A stretch of 64,000 nt of DNA from Breoghania corrubedonensis (lineage in GTDB: Bacteria; Pseudomonadota; Alphaproteobacteria; Rhizobiales; Stappiaceae), in the NCBI RefSeq assembly GCF_003053845.1, contig NZ_QAYG01000004.1, forward strand, positions 310,001-374,000, given 5' to 3'. The notes under the pieces are model-generated. The model worked only from the letters and a program-made list of their open reading frames with translations, ran no database searches and had not been told where the DNA came from. The stretch's first letter is position 1; every line of letters starts with the position of its first letter. This document shows positions 7,563 through 16,296 of this stretch, one piece after another. A program made the translations under genes and the position numbers.

Positions 7563-9169
7563 GGGGCGACCTCCTCTTCCGCGATCCCGGCAGGGTCCGC
7601 GAGCCGGCCGGCACGAAGCCCGACCACCCGGCCCGCCTGCTCGATCGTTGCCCGTCGGTGCGCGACCATCAGCGCCGTGCGCCCCGGCAGCAAACGCGCG
7701 ATCGCAGCCTGTACCCGCGCCTCGCTGTCGCGATCCAGATGGGCCGTCGGCTCGTCCAGCACGATCACCGGCGCATCGCGGTAGAAGGCGCGCGCCAGCG
7801 CCAGCCGGTGCGCCTCGCCGCCAGAAAGCCCCGCGCCGCCTTCGCCGATACGTGTGTCAAATCCATCGGGCAAACGCGCGATGACATCGAAAAGATCGGC
7901 CTGCCGCGCGGCTTTCTCCAGCCGCTCCATGTCCGGCGTATCGTCCTGTGGCGCGATATTGGCGGCGAGCGTCCCCGACAGGATCCGCGGGGCCTGTGGC
8001 ACATAGCCGATCATGCTCCGCCATTCGGCCATGTCGAGCGCACCAAGCGCGACACCGTTGACGCGCACGCGCCCGGATGTCGGTTGAACGAAGCCCAGCA
8101 GCAGATTGAGGAGACTCGATTTTCCACCGCCCGAAGGACCGACGAGCGCAACCGCCTCGCCGGCCGCCACCTGAAAAGAGACCCCGTCAAGCGCGCGGCG
8201 TCCGCCCGCGAAGGTCAGTTCCACATCCTCGAACGAAATCGCGATCCGCTCGGGCCGGAACACCGCCTGCGCCCCGCCCGGCTCCGCGAGCGCCGGCACA
8301 TCCTCAAGCGCCACGATCCCCTCCGCCGCGCCGATCGCCTCCATGCGGGCGTGATAGGCCGTGCCCATCGAGCGCAGCGGCAGATAGAACTCCGGCGCCA
8401 GCAGCAGGATGAAAAGCCCCTCGAAATAGCCGATCTCGCCCCACAACAGCCTAAAGCCGACCAGCACCGCGACGATGGCGATGGAAACTGTGGCGAAAAA
8501 CTCCAGCACCAGGGAGGAGAGGAACGCGATCCTGAGCACCGCCATCGTGTCGCGGCGATAGGCGTCGGCGACCTTCGCCACCTGCTCCGTCATCCGGCGT
8601 GCGGCGTTGAAGGCCTTCAGCGTCGCCAGTCCCTGCACCGCATCGAGCAGGTGGCCCGACATACGTTGCAGCCGGCCCCATTGCCGCTGGTTGAGTTTTT
8701 CCGCCCCCTCCCCGATCAGGATCATGAAGACGGGAATGAGCGGCGCCGTCACCACAAAAACGAGTGCCGACAGCCAGTCGAACGGCAGCACGACGCAGAA
8801 TATCGCCAGCGGCAGCAGCGTCGCCATGACGGAAGCGGGGATATAGCGCGAATAATAGGGCTCGATGGCACGTACGCCATCGGCGATCGCGGCGACGGTT
8901 TCGCCGGTCTTGCGCTCGGCCAGCCCCACCGGGCCGATCCGTTCCACCCGCGAGATGAGGTGAGCCCTGAGGCTCCGCATGACAACGGCGGCAGCGGAAA
9001 AGGCGAAACGATCCGTCGCCCAAACCGCGCCGGCCCGGGCGAGGATCACCGCCGCGAGCAGGACCAGTTCCCGCGTCACATCGGAGAAGGTGCGGCCCCG
9101 GAAGATCAGCTCGTCCAGAATGCGCGCAACCAGAAAGCCCTGTGCGATGACGGCGAGCCCCGTCGCCAC
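7559..9169 (-). CDS. cydD: CydD, subunit of the cytochrome bd assembly ABC exporter (start uncertain)
   Basis: A half-transporter with membrane domain to about residue 300 and ATPase domain with Walker A GPSGGGKSS, signature LSGGEAHRLALAR and Walker B VIVLDEPTAHLD. It forms the CydDC heterodimer with the overlapping downstream gene. From the GTG at 9169 it is 536 residues, but the frame stays open upstream to a TGA at 9278-9280. Those codons encode a plausible basic N-terminus (KRLGAFLKGFKKTAKRDLRL) that CydD proteins normally have. No ATG, GTG or TTG exists in that extension; an ATC at 9257-9259 lies seven bases after GGGAGG. The true start may be this rare codon, giving 566 residues, or the gene may carry an indel. 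Confidence 0.9.
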   Translation of the reverse strand: MATGLAVIAQGFLVARILDELIFRGRTFSDVTRELVLLAAVILARAGAVWATDRFAFSAAAVVMRSLRAHLISRVERIGPVGLAERKTGETVAAIADGVRAIEPYYSRYIPASVMATLLPLAIFCVVLPFDWLSALVFVVTAPLIPVFMILIGEGAEKLNQRQWGRLQRMSGHLLDAVQGLATLKAFNAARRMTEQVAKVADAYRRDTMAVLRIAFLSSLVLEFFATVSIAIVAVLVGFRLLWGEIGYFEGLFILLLAPEFYLPLRSMGTAYHARMEAIGAAEGIVALEDVPALAEPGGAQAVFRPERIAISFEDVELTFAGGRRALDGVSFQVAAGEAVALVGPSGGGKSSLLNLLLGFVQPTSGRVRVNGVALGALDMAEWRSMIGYVPQAPRILSGTLAANIAPQDDTPDMERLEKAARQADLFDVIARLPDGFDTRIGEGGAGLSGGEAHRLALARAFYRDAPVIVLDEPTAHLDRDSEARVQAAIARLLPGRTALMVAHRRATIEQAGRVVGLRAGRLADPAGIAEEEVAP

Positions 9170-9317
9170 CGCGAAAGTCAGCGTCAGACGAAGATCGCGC
9201 TTCGCGGTCTTCTTGAAGCCTTTCAGGAAGGCGCCCAGCCGTTTGCGATCGGTAGTGATATCGATACCTCCCGACCGTCACTCCGCATCGGGAGCGGGCC
9301 GCCTGTCGTAAAGCGAC

Positions 9318-9358
9318 CGCTGGCTCCTCTTGCCCTCAAGGGTTGAGAGGAGCCAGCG
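9318..9358 (-). terminator. Strong hairpin between cydX and cydD
   Basis: A perfect 13-base-pair stem (CGCTGGCTCCTCT at 9318-9330 with AGAGGAGCCAGCG at 9346-9358), with a second small stem (CCC/GGG) inside the loop. No T-tract follows on either strand. It lies 61 bases after the cydX stop and 149 bases before the conventional cydD start. It may act as a partial terminator or as a 3' stabiliser that keeps cydABX messenger more abundant than cydDC; the second reading is inference. Confidence 0.6.
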
Positions 9359-9418
9359 GCTCAGCCACGGTCAGTCTGCGCATCCCGCGAAGCGGACGCG
9401 CAGATGAGTTTCAAACGC

Positions 9419-9538
9419 CTACTCCGACCCGTTGCCATTGCGCTGTTCGAAATCATCCTGGAATTCGAACCACATGACATTGATCACGGAGATGCACAAG
9501 GCGGCGGTCACGCCCAGGACCCAGGCAAAGTACCACAT
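9419..9538 (-). CDS. cydX: CydX, small accessory subunit of cytochrome bd oxidase
   Basis: A 39-residue single-helix protein beginning MWYFAWVLG, the diagnostic start of the CydX/YbgT family, followed by a transmembrane helix to about residue 23 and a hydrophilic acidic tail ending in NGNGSE. CydX packs against CydA and is needed for stable, active bd-I oxidase in E. coli. It lies 27 bases after the cydB stop; a GAAGAGGTAGA stretch about ten bases before the ATG serves as ribosome-binding site. It is short enough to be missed by most gene callers. Confidence 0.93.
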   Translation of the reverse strand: MWYFAWVLGVTAALCISVINVMWFEFQDDFEQRNGNGSE

Positions 9539-9565
9539 GATAGCTGTCTACCTCTTCTTGCCCGA

Positions 9566-10720
9566 TCAATAGGCGTTATAGGTGTTGTCTTCGATCTGCT
9601 TGACGGTGGTCTTGCCCCACATCTGGTAGTAGCACCAGATCGTGTACAGCAGCACGATCGGCAGGAAGATCACCACCGCCCAGAACATCACCGTCAGCGT
9701 CAGGTGAGAGGAAGCGGCGTCCCAGACCGTCAGGCTGGAGTTCGGGTTCGTGCTCGACGGCATGACGAACGGGAACAGCGAAAGCCCCGCCGTGCCGATG
9801 ACGCCCGTCAGTGCCAGACCGCTGGCGAAGCACCCAAGACCCGGCCGGCGCACGCGCGACAGCATCCACACCAGCAACGGCGCCAGCAGCCCCAGCGCCG
9901 GCACCACCATGGTGATCGGCATGGTGCGGTAGATGTCGAACCAGGCGCCCGGCGCCCTGACGACTTCCTTGGCGAGCGGGTTGGGCATTGCGTTCAGGTC
10001 CGGCTGCGACACGATCCGGAAACCGTCGATGCCAAGATAGACCCACACGCCGCCAACGAGAAAGAGCACTGTCACGATCGGGGCCAGCAGGCCGACGGCC
10101 GCTCTGGCCCGCTCCGCGATCACGCCCTCGGTGCGCAGCTGAAGCCACAACCCGCCGTGCATCGCCACCATGCAGACACTGAGGATGCCGGCGAGCAATG
10201 CGAACGGGTTGAGCAGCGGCAGCAGCGCCCAGATGAAGGTGTGGTCGTAGTGCGGCTTGAGGAAGGTATCGAGGTGGAAAGGTATACCCTGCAGCAGGTT
10301 GCCAAAGGCGACCCCGAAAATCAGCGCCGGCACCAGCCCTCCGACGAACAGGCCCCAGTCCCAGGTGGAGCGCCAGCGCGGGTCCTGCACCTTGGAACGA
10401 TAGTCGAAGCCCACGGGACGCAGGAACAGCCCGGCCAGTACCAGGAACATCGCCAGGTAGAAGCCGGAAAACGCCGCCGCGTAGACGGCCGGCCAGGCGG
10501 CGAAGATGGCGCCGCCGGCCGTGATCAGCCACACCTGGTTACCGTCCCAGTGCGGCGCCACAACATTGATGACGACACGGCGTTCGGTGTCCGACTTGCC
10601 GAGAAACGGCAACAGGATGCCCACGCCCATATCCATGCCATCGGTGACGGCAAAGCCGATCAGGAGCGCGCCGATCAGTACCCACCAGACCAGCTTTAAG
10701 GTTTCATAGTCGAGCAGCAT
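9566..10720 (-). CDS. cydB: Cytochrome bd ubiquinol oxidase subunit II
   Basis: A 384-residue polytopic membrane protein starting MLLDYETLKLVWWVLIGALL and reading through GFAVTDGMDMGVGILLPFLG, the conserved first two helices of CydB. Later family stretches include HWDGNQVWLITAGGAIFAAWP and FPFVMPSSTNPNSSLTVWDA. CydB is the structural partner of CydA in the high-affinity quinol oxidase. It begins 25 bases after cydA on the same strand and is followed by cydX. The usual nine or so helices fit the length (E. coli CydB has 379 residues). Confidence 0.96.
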   Translation of the reverse strand: MLLDYETLKLVWWVLIGALLIGFAVTDGMDMGVGILLPFLGKSDTERRVVINVVAPHWDGNQVWLITAGGAIFAAWPAVYAAAFSGFYLAMFLVLAGLFLRPVGFDYRSKVQDPRWRSTWDWGLFVGGLVPALIFGVAFGNLLQGIPFHLDTFLKPHYDHTFIWALLPLLNPFALLAGILSVCMVAMHGGLWLQLRTEGVIAERARAAVGLLAPIVTVLFLVGGVWVYLGIDGFRIVSQPDLNAMPNPLAKEVVRAPGAWFDIYRTMPITMVVPALGLLAPLLVWMLSRVRRPGLGCFASGLALTGVIGTAGLSLFPFVMPSSTNPNSSLTVWDAASSHLTLTVMFWAVVIFLPIVLLYTIWCYYQMWGKTTVKQIEDNTYNAY

Positions 10721-10745
10721 AGCTCGGTCCTTTCGTGTATCCGGT

Positions 10746-12326
10746 TCACTCGGCGGGATTGAGGCTGAGCGAGGCTCCGCCGGCCTCGTGGTGGTAACGG
10801 CCCGTATGCAGCGAGCTCGGTCCCAGCCGCGCGAAGCGGAACATCAGGTACATTTCGATAGCCAGCAGCACTGAATAGAAAATCAGATACCCGGCGATGG
10901 AGGTGATGAGGTCGGCCACGGTCAGCGAGGATGTGGCCAGGAAGGTCGGCAACACTTCACCGATCGCCCAGGGCTGGCGGCCGAATTCCGCGACGAACCA
11001 GCCGAGTTCGCAGGCAAGCCATGGCAGCGGGATACACAGCACGAGGATCCGCAGCAGCGTACGGTTCTGCTCGATCTTGCCCTTCGCAAGCTTGTAGAAC
11101 GAGAGCCCGAACAGGATCAGCATGATGAAGCCGAACGCCACCATGATCCGGAAACTCCAGAACAGGTAGGAGACGTGCGGGATGCTGTCCTTCGCCGCCT
11201 GCGCGATCTGCGCGTCGGTGGCGTCAGCCGGGTTCTCCACATAGGCCTTCAGCAGCAGGCCGTAGCCGAGATCCGCCTTGTGCTCCTCGAACACCGCCTT
11301 GGTCTCGTCGGAGGTGTCGCCGTTGCGCAGCGCGTTGAGCTTCTCGTAGGCGATGATGCCGGAGCGGATGCGCTCGGCATGGTCCTCGATGAGCTCCTTG
11401 ATGCCCTGCACCTGACCATCGAGCGACCGGGTGGTGATCAGTCCCATCACCCAGGGGATGGTGATCGCATTGTCGGTCTTCATCGTCTCCTGGTTCGGCA
11501 TGCCGAACAGCGTGAAGGCGGCGGGCGCCGGGGCTGTGTCCCACTCGGCCTCGATGGCCGCGAGCTTCACCTTCTGCACGTCGCCGAGTTCGTATCCGCT
11601 CTCGTCGCCGAGCACGATCACCGCAAGCGAGGCTGCCAGACCGAAGCCGGCGGCAACGGCGAAGGACCGCTTGGCGAAGGCGAGATCACGCCCTTTCAGG
11701 ATGTACCAGGCCGAGATGCCGATGACGAACATCGATGCCGTGACGTAGCCGGCCGCGACCGTGTGGATGAACTTCACCTGGGCGACGGGGTTGAACACCA
11801 CCTCCCAGAAGCTCGTCATCTCCATGCGCATGGTTTCGGCGGAGAATTCGGAGCCGACCGGGTTCTGCATCCAGGCATTGGCAACGAGGATCCAGAGGGC
11901 CGAGAGATTGGTACCCACGGCGACCAGCACCACGACCGCCAGATATTTCACCTTGGAGAGCCGGTCGCGGCCCAGAAGCATCAGGCCGACGAAGGTCGAT
12001 TCCAGGAAGAAGGCCATCAGGCCCTCGATCGCCAGCGGAGCGCCGAACACGTCGCCCACATAGTGCGAGTAGTAGGCCCAGTTCGTGCCGAACTGGAATT
12101 CCATTGTCAGGCCGGTCGTGACACCGAGCGCGAAGTTGATGGCAAACAGCTTGGTCCAGAACCGCGACATGTCGCGGTAGATTTCCTTGCCGGTCATCAC
12201 GTAGACCGCTTCCATGATGACCAGGATCCAGGTCATCCCGAGCGTCAGCGGTACGAAGAGGAAGTGGTAGAGCGCCACGGCGGCGAACTGCCATCGGGAC
12301 AACTCCACAAAGGTGGGATCGATCAT
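10746..12326 (-). CDS. cydA: Cytochrome bd ubiquinol oxidase subunit I
   Basis: A 526-residue quinol-oxidising, haem-bearing subunit. Haem ligand regions are visible: ALYHFLFVPLTLG (His near residue 19, haem b595), KFIHTVAAGYV (His near 185, b558) and SYLFWSFRIMVAFG (Met, b558). The GRQPW motif lies near residue 445. The periplasmic Q-loop between about residues 250 and 375 is long, as in the E. coli bd-I group. The ATG at 12326 is chosen over an upstream in-frame ATG at 12389 because it has GGAAGGGAG before it and gives the family N-terminus (IDPTFVELSRWQFAAVALYH). The gene heads a cydA-cydB-cydX-cydD-cydC-regulator series. Confidence 0.96.
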   Translation of the reverse strand: MIDPTFVELSRWQFAAVALYHFLFVPLTLGMTWILVIMEAVYVMTGKEIYRDMSRFWTKLFAINFALGVTTGLTMEFQFGTNWAYYSHYVGDVFGAPLAIEGLMAFFLESTFVGLMLLGRDRLSKVKYLAVVVLVAVGTNLSALWILVANAWMQNPVGSEFSAETMRMEMTSFWEVVFNPVAQVKFIHTVAAGYVTASMFVIGISAWYILKGRDLAFAKRSFAVAAGFGLAASLAVIVLGDESGYELGDVQKVKLAAIEAEWDTAPAPAAFTLFGMPNQETMKTDNAITIPWVMGLITTRSLDGQVQGIKELIEDHAERIRSGIIAYEKLNALRNGDTSDETKAVFEEHKADLGYGLLLKAYVENPADATDAQIAQAAKDSIPHVSYLFWSFRIMVAFGFIMLILFGLSFYKLAKGKIEQNRTLLRILVLCIPLPWLACELGWFVAEFGRQPWAIGEVLPTFLATSSLTVADLITSIAGYLIFYSVLLAIEMYLMFRFARLGPSSLHTGRYHHEAGGASLSLNPAE

Positions 12327-12414
12327 ATTACGGCTCCCTTCCGGACGCGCGTCACCGATCGTAAGCGCGCGCGCCATACGTGCAAACAAGGCAAGTGCGA
12401 GTTACGTTAAGTCA

Positions 12415-12428
12415 TTGATTGGGATTGA
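12415..12428 (-). promoter_or_regulatory. Possible FNR-type site upstream of cydA
   Basis: TTGATTGGGATTGA matches eight of ten fixed bases of the FNR consensus, with one perfect half site. It lies 89 bases upstream of the cydA start, between that gene and the preceding minus-strand gene. The second half site is weak, so this is a candidate only. Confidence 0.35.
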
Positions 12429-12435
12429 CATTATT

Positions 12436-12885
12436 CTAATTCGACGGAGGTGGGCTCACCATAGACCCCGTTTTTGGGCTGTCGTGTGAAAAATTCCGCG
12501 TCATAAGGCCGCGCGTCCACATCTCCATTGTCGTGTTCGCGACCGGCATCGGAGTCTCGAGAAAACTTACCACAAACCGGTCCCCCACATCGGCAATCCC
12601 GATGGAGCGCGGCCTGAGCGCCAGTATCTCCGGCTGGGGAATTGCCATTCCGAAACAGACGACGACGTTCACCGCGCCGACGATCTCCGGCGCGATCTCT
12701 CCGTCGGCGAGCCCCTTTGTATGGGCATAGTGATCGAAGACGCCGATGAGGCGCGCGACCGGGTGCTCCTCGACCAGCTTCACGAAGTAGGCGACGACAT
12801 CATCGAGGCTCGGAAAACCGCAATCGGACTTCTCGACCTTCGCGATGAAAACGGGAAATCTCTCGTGGATGATGATCTGGTGCAT
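12436..12885 (-). CDS. Conserved hypothetical protein, DUF6858-like
   Basis: A 149-residue soluble protein starting MHQIIIHERFPVFIAKVEK. Conserved-looking stretches are LIGVFDHYAHTKGL, GAVNVVVCFGMAIPQP, LALRPRSIGIAD and FVVSFLETPMPVAN. From memory these resemble the DUF6858 family of microaerobic bacteria; I could not check this. An upstream ATG in frame (12972) would add 29 low-complexity residues with no family character, so 12885 is preferred. It sits 110 bases before cydA on the same strand, with the possible FNR site between them. The function is unknown; its place suggests a role in low-oxygen metabolism. Confidence 0.7.
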   Translation of the reverse strand: MHQIIIHERFPVFIAKVEKSDCGFPSLDDVVAYFVKLVEEHPVARLIGVFDHYAHTKGLADGEIAPEIVGAVNVVVCFGMAIPQPEILALRPRSIGIADVGDRFVVSFLETPMPVANTTMEMWTRGLMTRNFSHDSPKTGSMVSPPPSN

Positions 12886-13173
12886 CGGGCATCCGTGGGC
12901 CGGATCGGACAGGGCGGGACGCAGCCCGCCCGCGCCGTCACGATGACCCTTTGGAGAGATTTCGGGCCTCATGCTCACTCCCGGTGGCGCAGGCGGAGCG
13001 TGCCCTTCTTGTCCCGCCAAACTGACGTTGTGTCATTGCGCATCCGCAATGGCGGGCAATGCCATCGCTCGCCCGGATGAGTTTCGCTACCTTGAACGCC
13101 ACCGCGAGAGACCGGGCCAGCAGGTCAATGCCAGTGCATCTGCCTATTGGGAGCCACTACCGCAAGCGTATCG

Positions 13174-13456
13174 TCACAACGTACCCTGCCTTCGCTTCAA
13201 TGCATTGACGCCATCCTTGATAGCCGTCATCAATATATCCGAATATATTCCGTATTTTTCTACATATTCTTTGCCATCAAAACTGATCTTACTTCGAATA
13301 GAATCAAATCTTCAATGAAAAAATAATATTTGGATGGCCTGAAAGTACTTAATCTGAAATTATTATGATTAAATTCTCTTCGAATTCCACTTCTCAGGTC
13401 AGTTCCTCATAGTCGTCCGGTGAAATGAACGAAATCGTATAATTCTCCCGCTCCAT
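13174..13456 (-). pseudogene. Decayed AT-rich small gene, two frameshifts
   Basis: The ATG at 13456 follows a near-perfect ribosome-binding site (AAGGAGG, six bases upstream) and reads MERENYTISFISPDDYEELT before TGA. A shift of frame there gives about 40 further residues (…FNHNNFRLSTFRPSKYYFFIE), and a second shift near 13290 continues with FDSIRSKISFDGKEYVEKYG and ends after NALKRRQGTL at 13174. The total would be about 94 residues. The stretch is far more AT-rich than its surroundings, as expected of a recently acquired gene; its size and composition recall toxin-immunity proteins, but I recognise no family. Sequencing indels are an alternative. No other gene is apparent in 12886-13905. 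Confidence 0.45.
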
Positions 13457-13650
13457 CGGGATCCTCCTTCACGTCGGCTCGGAAAGCAGAATCAGGATCG
13501 CTTGCCACCCGTACCCGACCTCATTGCTGACTGCGGCCGCAGCTTTCCAGTTAAGACTCCCGCGCGCTCCCTCTTCAGCACCATCAATTCGGTTTTTCCG
13601 AAAACGCGAAAGGTGCCCGCTATCCGTACAACTGCGCCCCACATTCGATG

Positions 13651-13800
13651 TCCTCCCCGCGAAAGCGGGGACCCGGTAACCATTGCTGTTCTAAGCTCTG
13701 GGGCTGAAGGCAACCATGGCGTGGTCGATCATCCAGCCCAACATCCGGCATTCCGATTACTGGTTCCCGGCTCTCCGCTTCGCTGCGGCCGGGATGACAT
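13651..13800. repeat. Intergenic palindromic repeat (second family)
   Basis: The stretch begins with the hairpin CCCCGCGAAAGCGGGG (13655-13670) and ends with CCCGG...CCGGG around CTCTCCGCTTCGCTGCGG (13766-13793), followed by ATGACA. The inner parts (GGTAACCATTGC and GATTACTGGTTC) are imperfect inverted copies. Related ends (CCGGGATGAC, CATCCCGG) recur near 1890-1905 and 43622-43675. It resembles the non-coding mosaic repeats scattered in many alphaproteobacterial chromosomes. Confidence 0.55.
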
Positions 13801-13905
13801 CGTGAGGTGCGCGGAGAGAGGCACGGGGAGCCGAGAATCGCGGCTGTTTTCCGTTCGCACCAATCCTGCAATTCCGGTGATATCCGCCGACGAGGCAGAT
13901 TCCTC

Positions 13906-14760
13906 CTACCGGAACAGCAGCACCGGCACCTTGCAGGAGCGCATCATCTCCGTCGTGGTGGAGCCGATGATCAGCGTGCGGATGCGCGAGTGGCCGTAGG
14001 CGCCCATGACGAGAAGATCGAAGCCCTCGCGCTCGCCCTTCTCCGCAATCACCGTCTCCGGCTGGCCGGGACGGATCTCGGCGTCGGCCGTGAGCCCGCC
14101 GGCCTTCAGCATCGCGCGCGCATCCTCGATCTTGCGCCGCGTCTCCGCCGTCTCGGTGCCGACCATCAGCAGGCTGATGCGGAGCCCCTGAAACAGCGGA
14201 TCACGCGCCACATGGTCCACCGCCTTCATCGCCGAGGCGCCGCCGTCATAAGCGATGAGAACGCTCTCGATCGGCTTGAAGGCACGCGCGGCCACCAGCA
14301 GCGGGCGATGAACCGAGCGGGCGATACGCTCCAGGTTCGACCCCAGATGCGGCTTGGCGAAATCGGCAGCCTCCCCGCGCTTGCCCACCGCCACCATCGA
14401 GGCCGCGCCTTCCATCTCGTTCACGGTCTCCACGATGTCGCCGTGGCGCAGCAGCGTGGTGACGTTCTCGGCCCCCGCCGCCTGCACGATGGCCTTCGCG
14501 TCCTCCAGGATCGCCCGGCCGCGCTGGCGGGCGAGCTTTGCGCGTTTCTCGTCAAGCTCGCTCAGTTCCTTCAGCAATGCCGTGCGTGCGCCCAGCACCA
14601 GATTGCCGCTCAAATCGATCCCCTCCGGCGCCTCGCGCCGGCCCAGCACATGCAGCAGCGTGACCGGCGCGCCCGTTCGCGCCGCCGCCCATGCCGCGTG
14701 TTCGCACACGCTCCTGGAATAGATGGACCCGTCGACCAGAACGATGATCCCGTCAGCCAT
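13906..14760 (-). CDS. Tandem-domain universal stress protein
   Basis: A 284-residue soluble protein made of two UspA domains (about residues 1-150 and 160-284). The first begins GIIVLVDGSIYSRSV. The second has LIAYDGGASAMKAV and the ATP-binding pattern MGAYGHSRIRTLIIGSTT near its end, while the first domain's equivalent (VGKRGEAADFAKPHLGSNLERI) is degenerate. Proteins of this form are general stress proteins, often linked to membrane transporters. The SulP transporter gene ends about 50 bases further along on the same strand, upstream of this gene, and the two may be cotranscribed. The ligand and stress are not evident. Confidence 0.9.
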   Translation of the reverse strand: MADGIIVLVDGSIYSRSVCEHAAWAAARTGAPVTLLHVLGRREAPEGIDLSGNLVLGARTALLKELSELDEKRAKLARQRGRAILEDAKAIVQAAGAENVTTLLRHGDIVETVNEMEGAASMVAVGKRGEAADFAKPHLGSNLERIARSVHRPLLVAARAFKPIESVLIAYDGGASAMKAVDHVARDPLFQGLRISLLMVGTETAETRRKIEDARAMLKAGGLTADAEIRPGQPETVIAEKGEREGFDLLVMGAYGHSRIRTLIIGSTTTEMMRSCKVPVLLFR

Positions 14761-14811
14761 GGCGTTTCCCGTTCCCTTTTCTCATTTTTTCGCAGGCGGA
14801 CCGGCGGGCGC

Positions 14812-16296
14812 TCAGTGCCCCATCAGGTTTTCCAGCGCGCCCGGCTTGTCGTGGATCGCCAGCTTGTCGACGATGGTCTCGCTCGCCGCATTGAGGCCGC
14901 GGATCTCGACCTCCGCGCCCTCGCGGCGGAACTTGAGCACAACCATGTCGAGTGCCGCAACCGACGAGATGTCCCAGATATGCGCGTGACTGACATCGAT
15001 CACCACGCGTTCCAGCACCTCCTTGAAATCAAAGGCGGCTGTGAAATCCTCCACTGAGGCGAAGAACAGCTGGCCCTGCACCTTGTAGACGCGCTCCTGC
15101 CCGTCGCCGGAGACCTCCGACGTCACACGGAAGATCTGCGCGATCTTGGCGGCAAAGAAGATGCCCGACAAAAGCACGCCCGCCAGCACCCCGATGGCGA
15201 GATTGTGCGTCGTCACCACGCAAGCCACCGTCACCAGCATGACGGCGGAGGACGAGCGCGGATGGTCCTTCAGGTTCTTGATCGAGGACCACGAGAACGT
15301 GCCGACGGACACCATGATCATGATCGCCACCAGCGCCGCCATCGGGATCTGGCGCACCCAGTCGCCCAGGATCACGATCATGAACAAGAGGAAGATGCCG
15401 GCGCAGAAGGTCGAAAGCCGCCCGCGCCCGCCCGACTTCACGTTGATCATCGACTGGCCGATCATCGCGCAGCCCGCCATGCCGCCGATGAAGCCGGTGG
15501 CGATGTTGCCGCAGCCCTGGCCGATGCATTCGCGGTTCTTGTCCGACGGCGTGTCGGTCAGATCGTCAATGATGGAGGCCGTCATCAGCGATTCCAGCAG
15601 GCCGACAGCCGCCACACCCGCCGAATAGGGCAGGATGATCTGCAGTGTTTCCAGATTGAACGGAATGTCCGGGATCAGGAAGACGGGAAAGGTGGAGGGC
15701 AGCTCGCCCATGTCGCCCACCGTCCTGAGGTCGAGGCCCATCGTGATCGAGATCGTGGTCAGCACGAGGATGCAGATGAGCGGCGACGGCACGGCTTTCG
15801 TGACATAGGGAAAGAGATAGATGATCGCGAGCCCGGCCGCGACGAAGACATAGGTGAGCGACGGCACATCGATGAGTTCGGGCAATTGCGCCATGAAGAT
15901 GAGGATGGCGAGCGCGTTGACGAAGCCGGTCATCACCGAGCGCGAGACGAAGCGCATAGCCCGGCCGAGCTTCAGCACCCCCGCCCCCACCTGCAGCACA
16001 CCGGCAAGGATAGAGGCCGCCATCAGGTATTGCAGCCCATGCTCGCGCACCAGCGTCACCATCAGCACGGCGGTCGCGGCGGTGGCGGCGGAAATCATTC
16101 CCGGCCGGCCGCCGGTGATCGCCACCACCACCGCGATGCAGAAGGAGGCATAGAGCCCGACCTTGGGATCGACGCCTGCGATGATGGAAAAGGCGATGGC
16201 CTCGGGGATCAGCGCCAGCGCGACGACGAGCCCCGCGAGCACATCGCCGCGGACGTTGCCGAACCATTGCTGGCGGTAGAGCGTAAGGGCGTTCAT
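14812..16296 (-). CDS. SulP family anion transporter with STAS domain
   Basis: A 494-residue transporter. Residues ~20-400 hold 10-12 hydrophobic helices, opening with the SulP pattern [32 protein letters not shown] and followed by [14 protein letters not shown] cytoplasmic STAS domain occupies about residues 405-490 ([13 protein letters not shown]... [16 protein letters not shown]). SulP proteins move sulfate, bicarbonate or dicarboxylates; the conserved [12 protein letters not shown] region does not settle which. An in-frame ATG 21 codons upstream exists, but the ATG at 16296 matches the family start. The universal stress protein follows and may modulate it. Confidence 0.9.
   Translation of the reverse strand: MNALTLYRQQWFGNVRGDVLAGLVVALALIPEAIAFSIIAGVDPKVGLYASFCIAVVVAITGGRPGMISAATAATAVLMVTLVREHGLQYLMAASILAGVLQVGAGVLKLGRAMRFVSRSVMTGFVNALAILIFMAQLPELIDVPSLTYVFVAAGLAIIYLFPYVTKAVPSPLICILVLTTISITMGLDLRTVGDMGELPSTFPVFLIPDIPFNLETLQIILPYSAGVAAVGLLESLMTASIIDDLTDTPSDKNRECIGQGCGNIATGFIGGMAGCAMIGQSMINVKSGGRGRLSTFCAGIFLLFMIVILGDWVRQIPMAALVAIMIMVSVGTFSWSSIKNLKDHPRSSSAVMLVTVACVVTTHNLAIGVLAGVLLSGIFFAAKIAQIFRVTSEVSGDGQERVYKVQGQLFFASVEDFTAAFDFKEVLERVVIDVSHAHIWDISSVAALDMVVLKFRREGAEVEIRGLNAASETIVDKLAIHDKPGALENLMGH

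Noticed and set aside
5085-7784. Open frame of about 900 codons on the plus strand across the regulator and cydC.
   Set aside because: It is antisense to well-identified genes, is rich in Arg, His, Gln and Pro as expected of a GC-rich shadow frame, and has no domain.
7448-9346. Open frame of about 630 codons on the plus strand across cydD.
   Set aside because: Antisense shadow of cydD with the same biased composition and no ribosome-binding site.
12971-13318. 115-codon plus-strand frame before the decayed gene.
   Set aside because: Its second half is antisense to the better-supported relic with a strong ribosome-binding site, and no family is recognisable.
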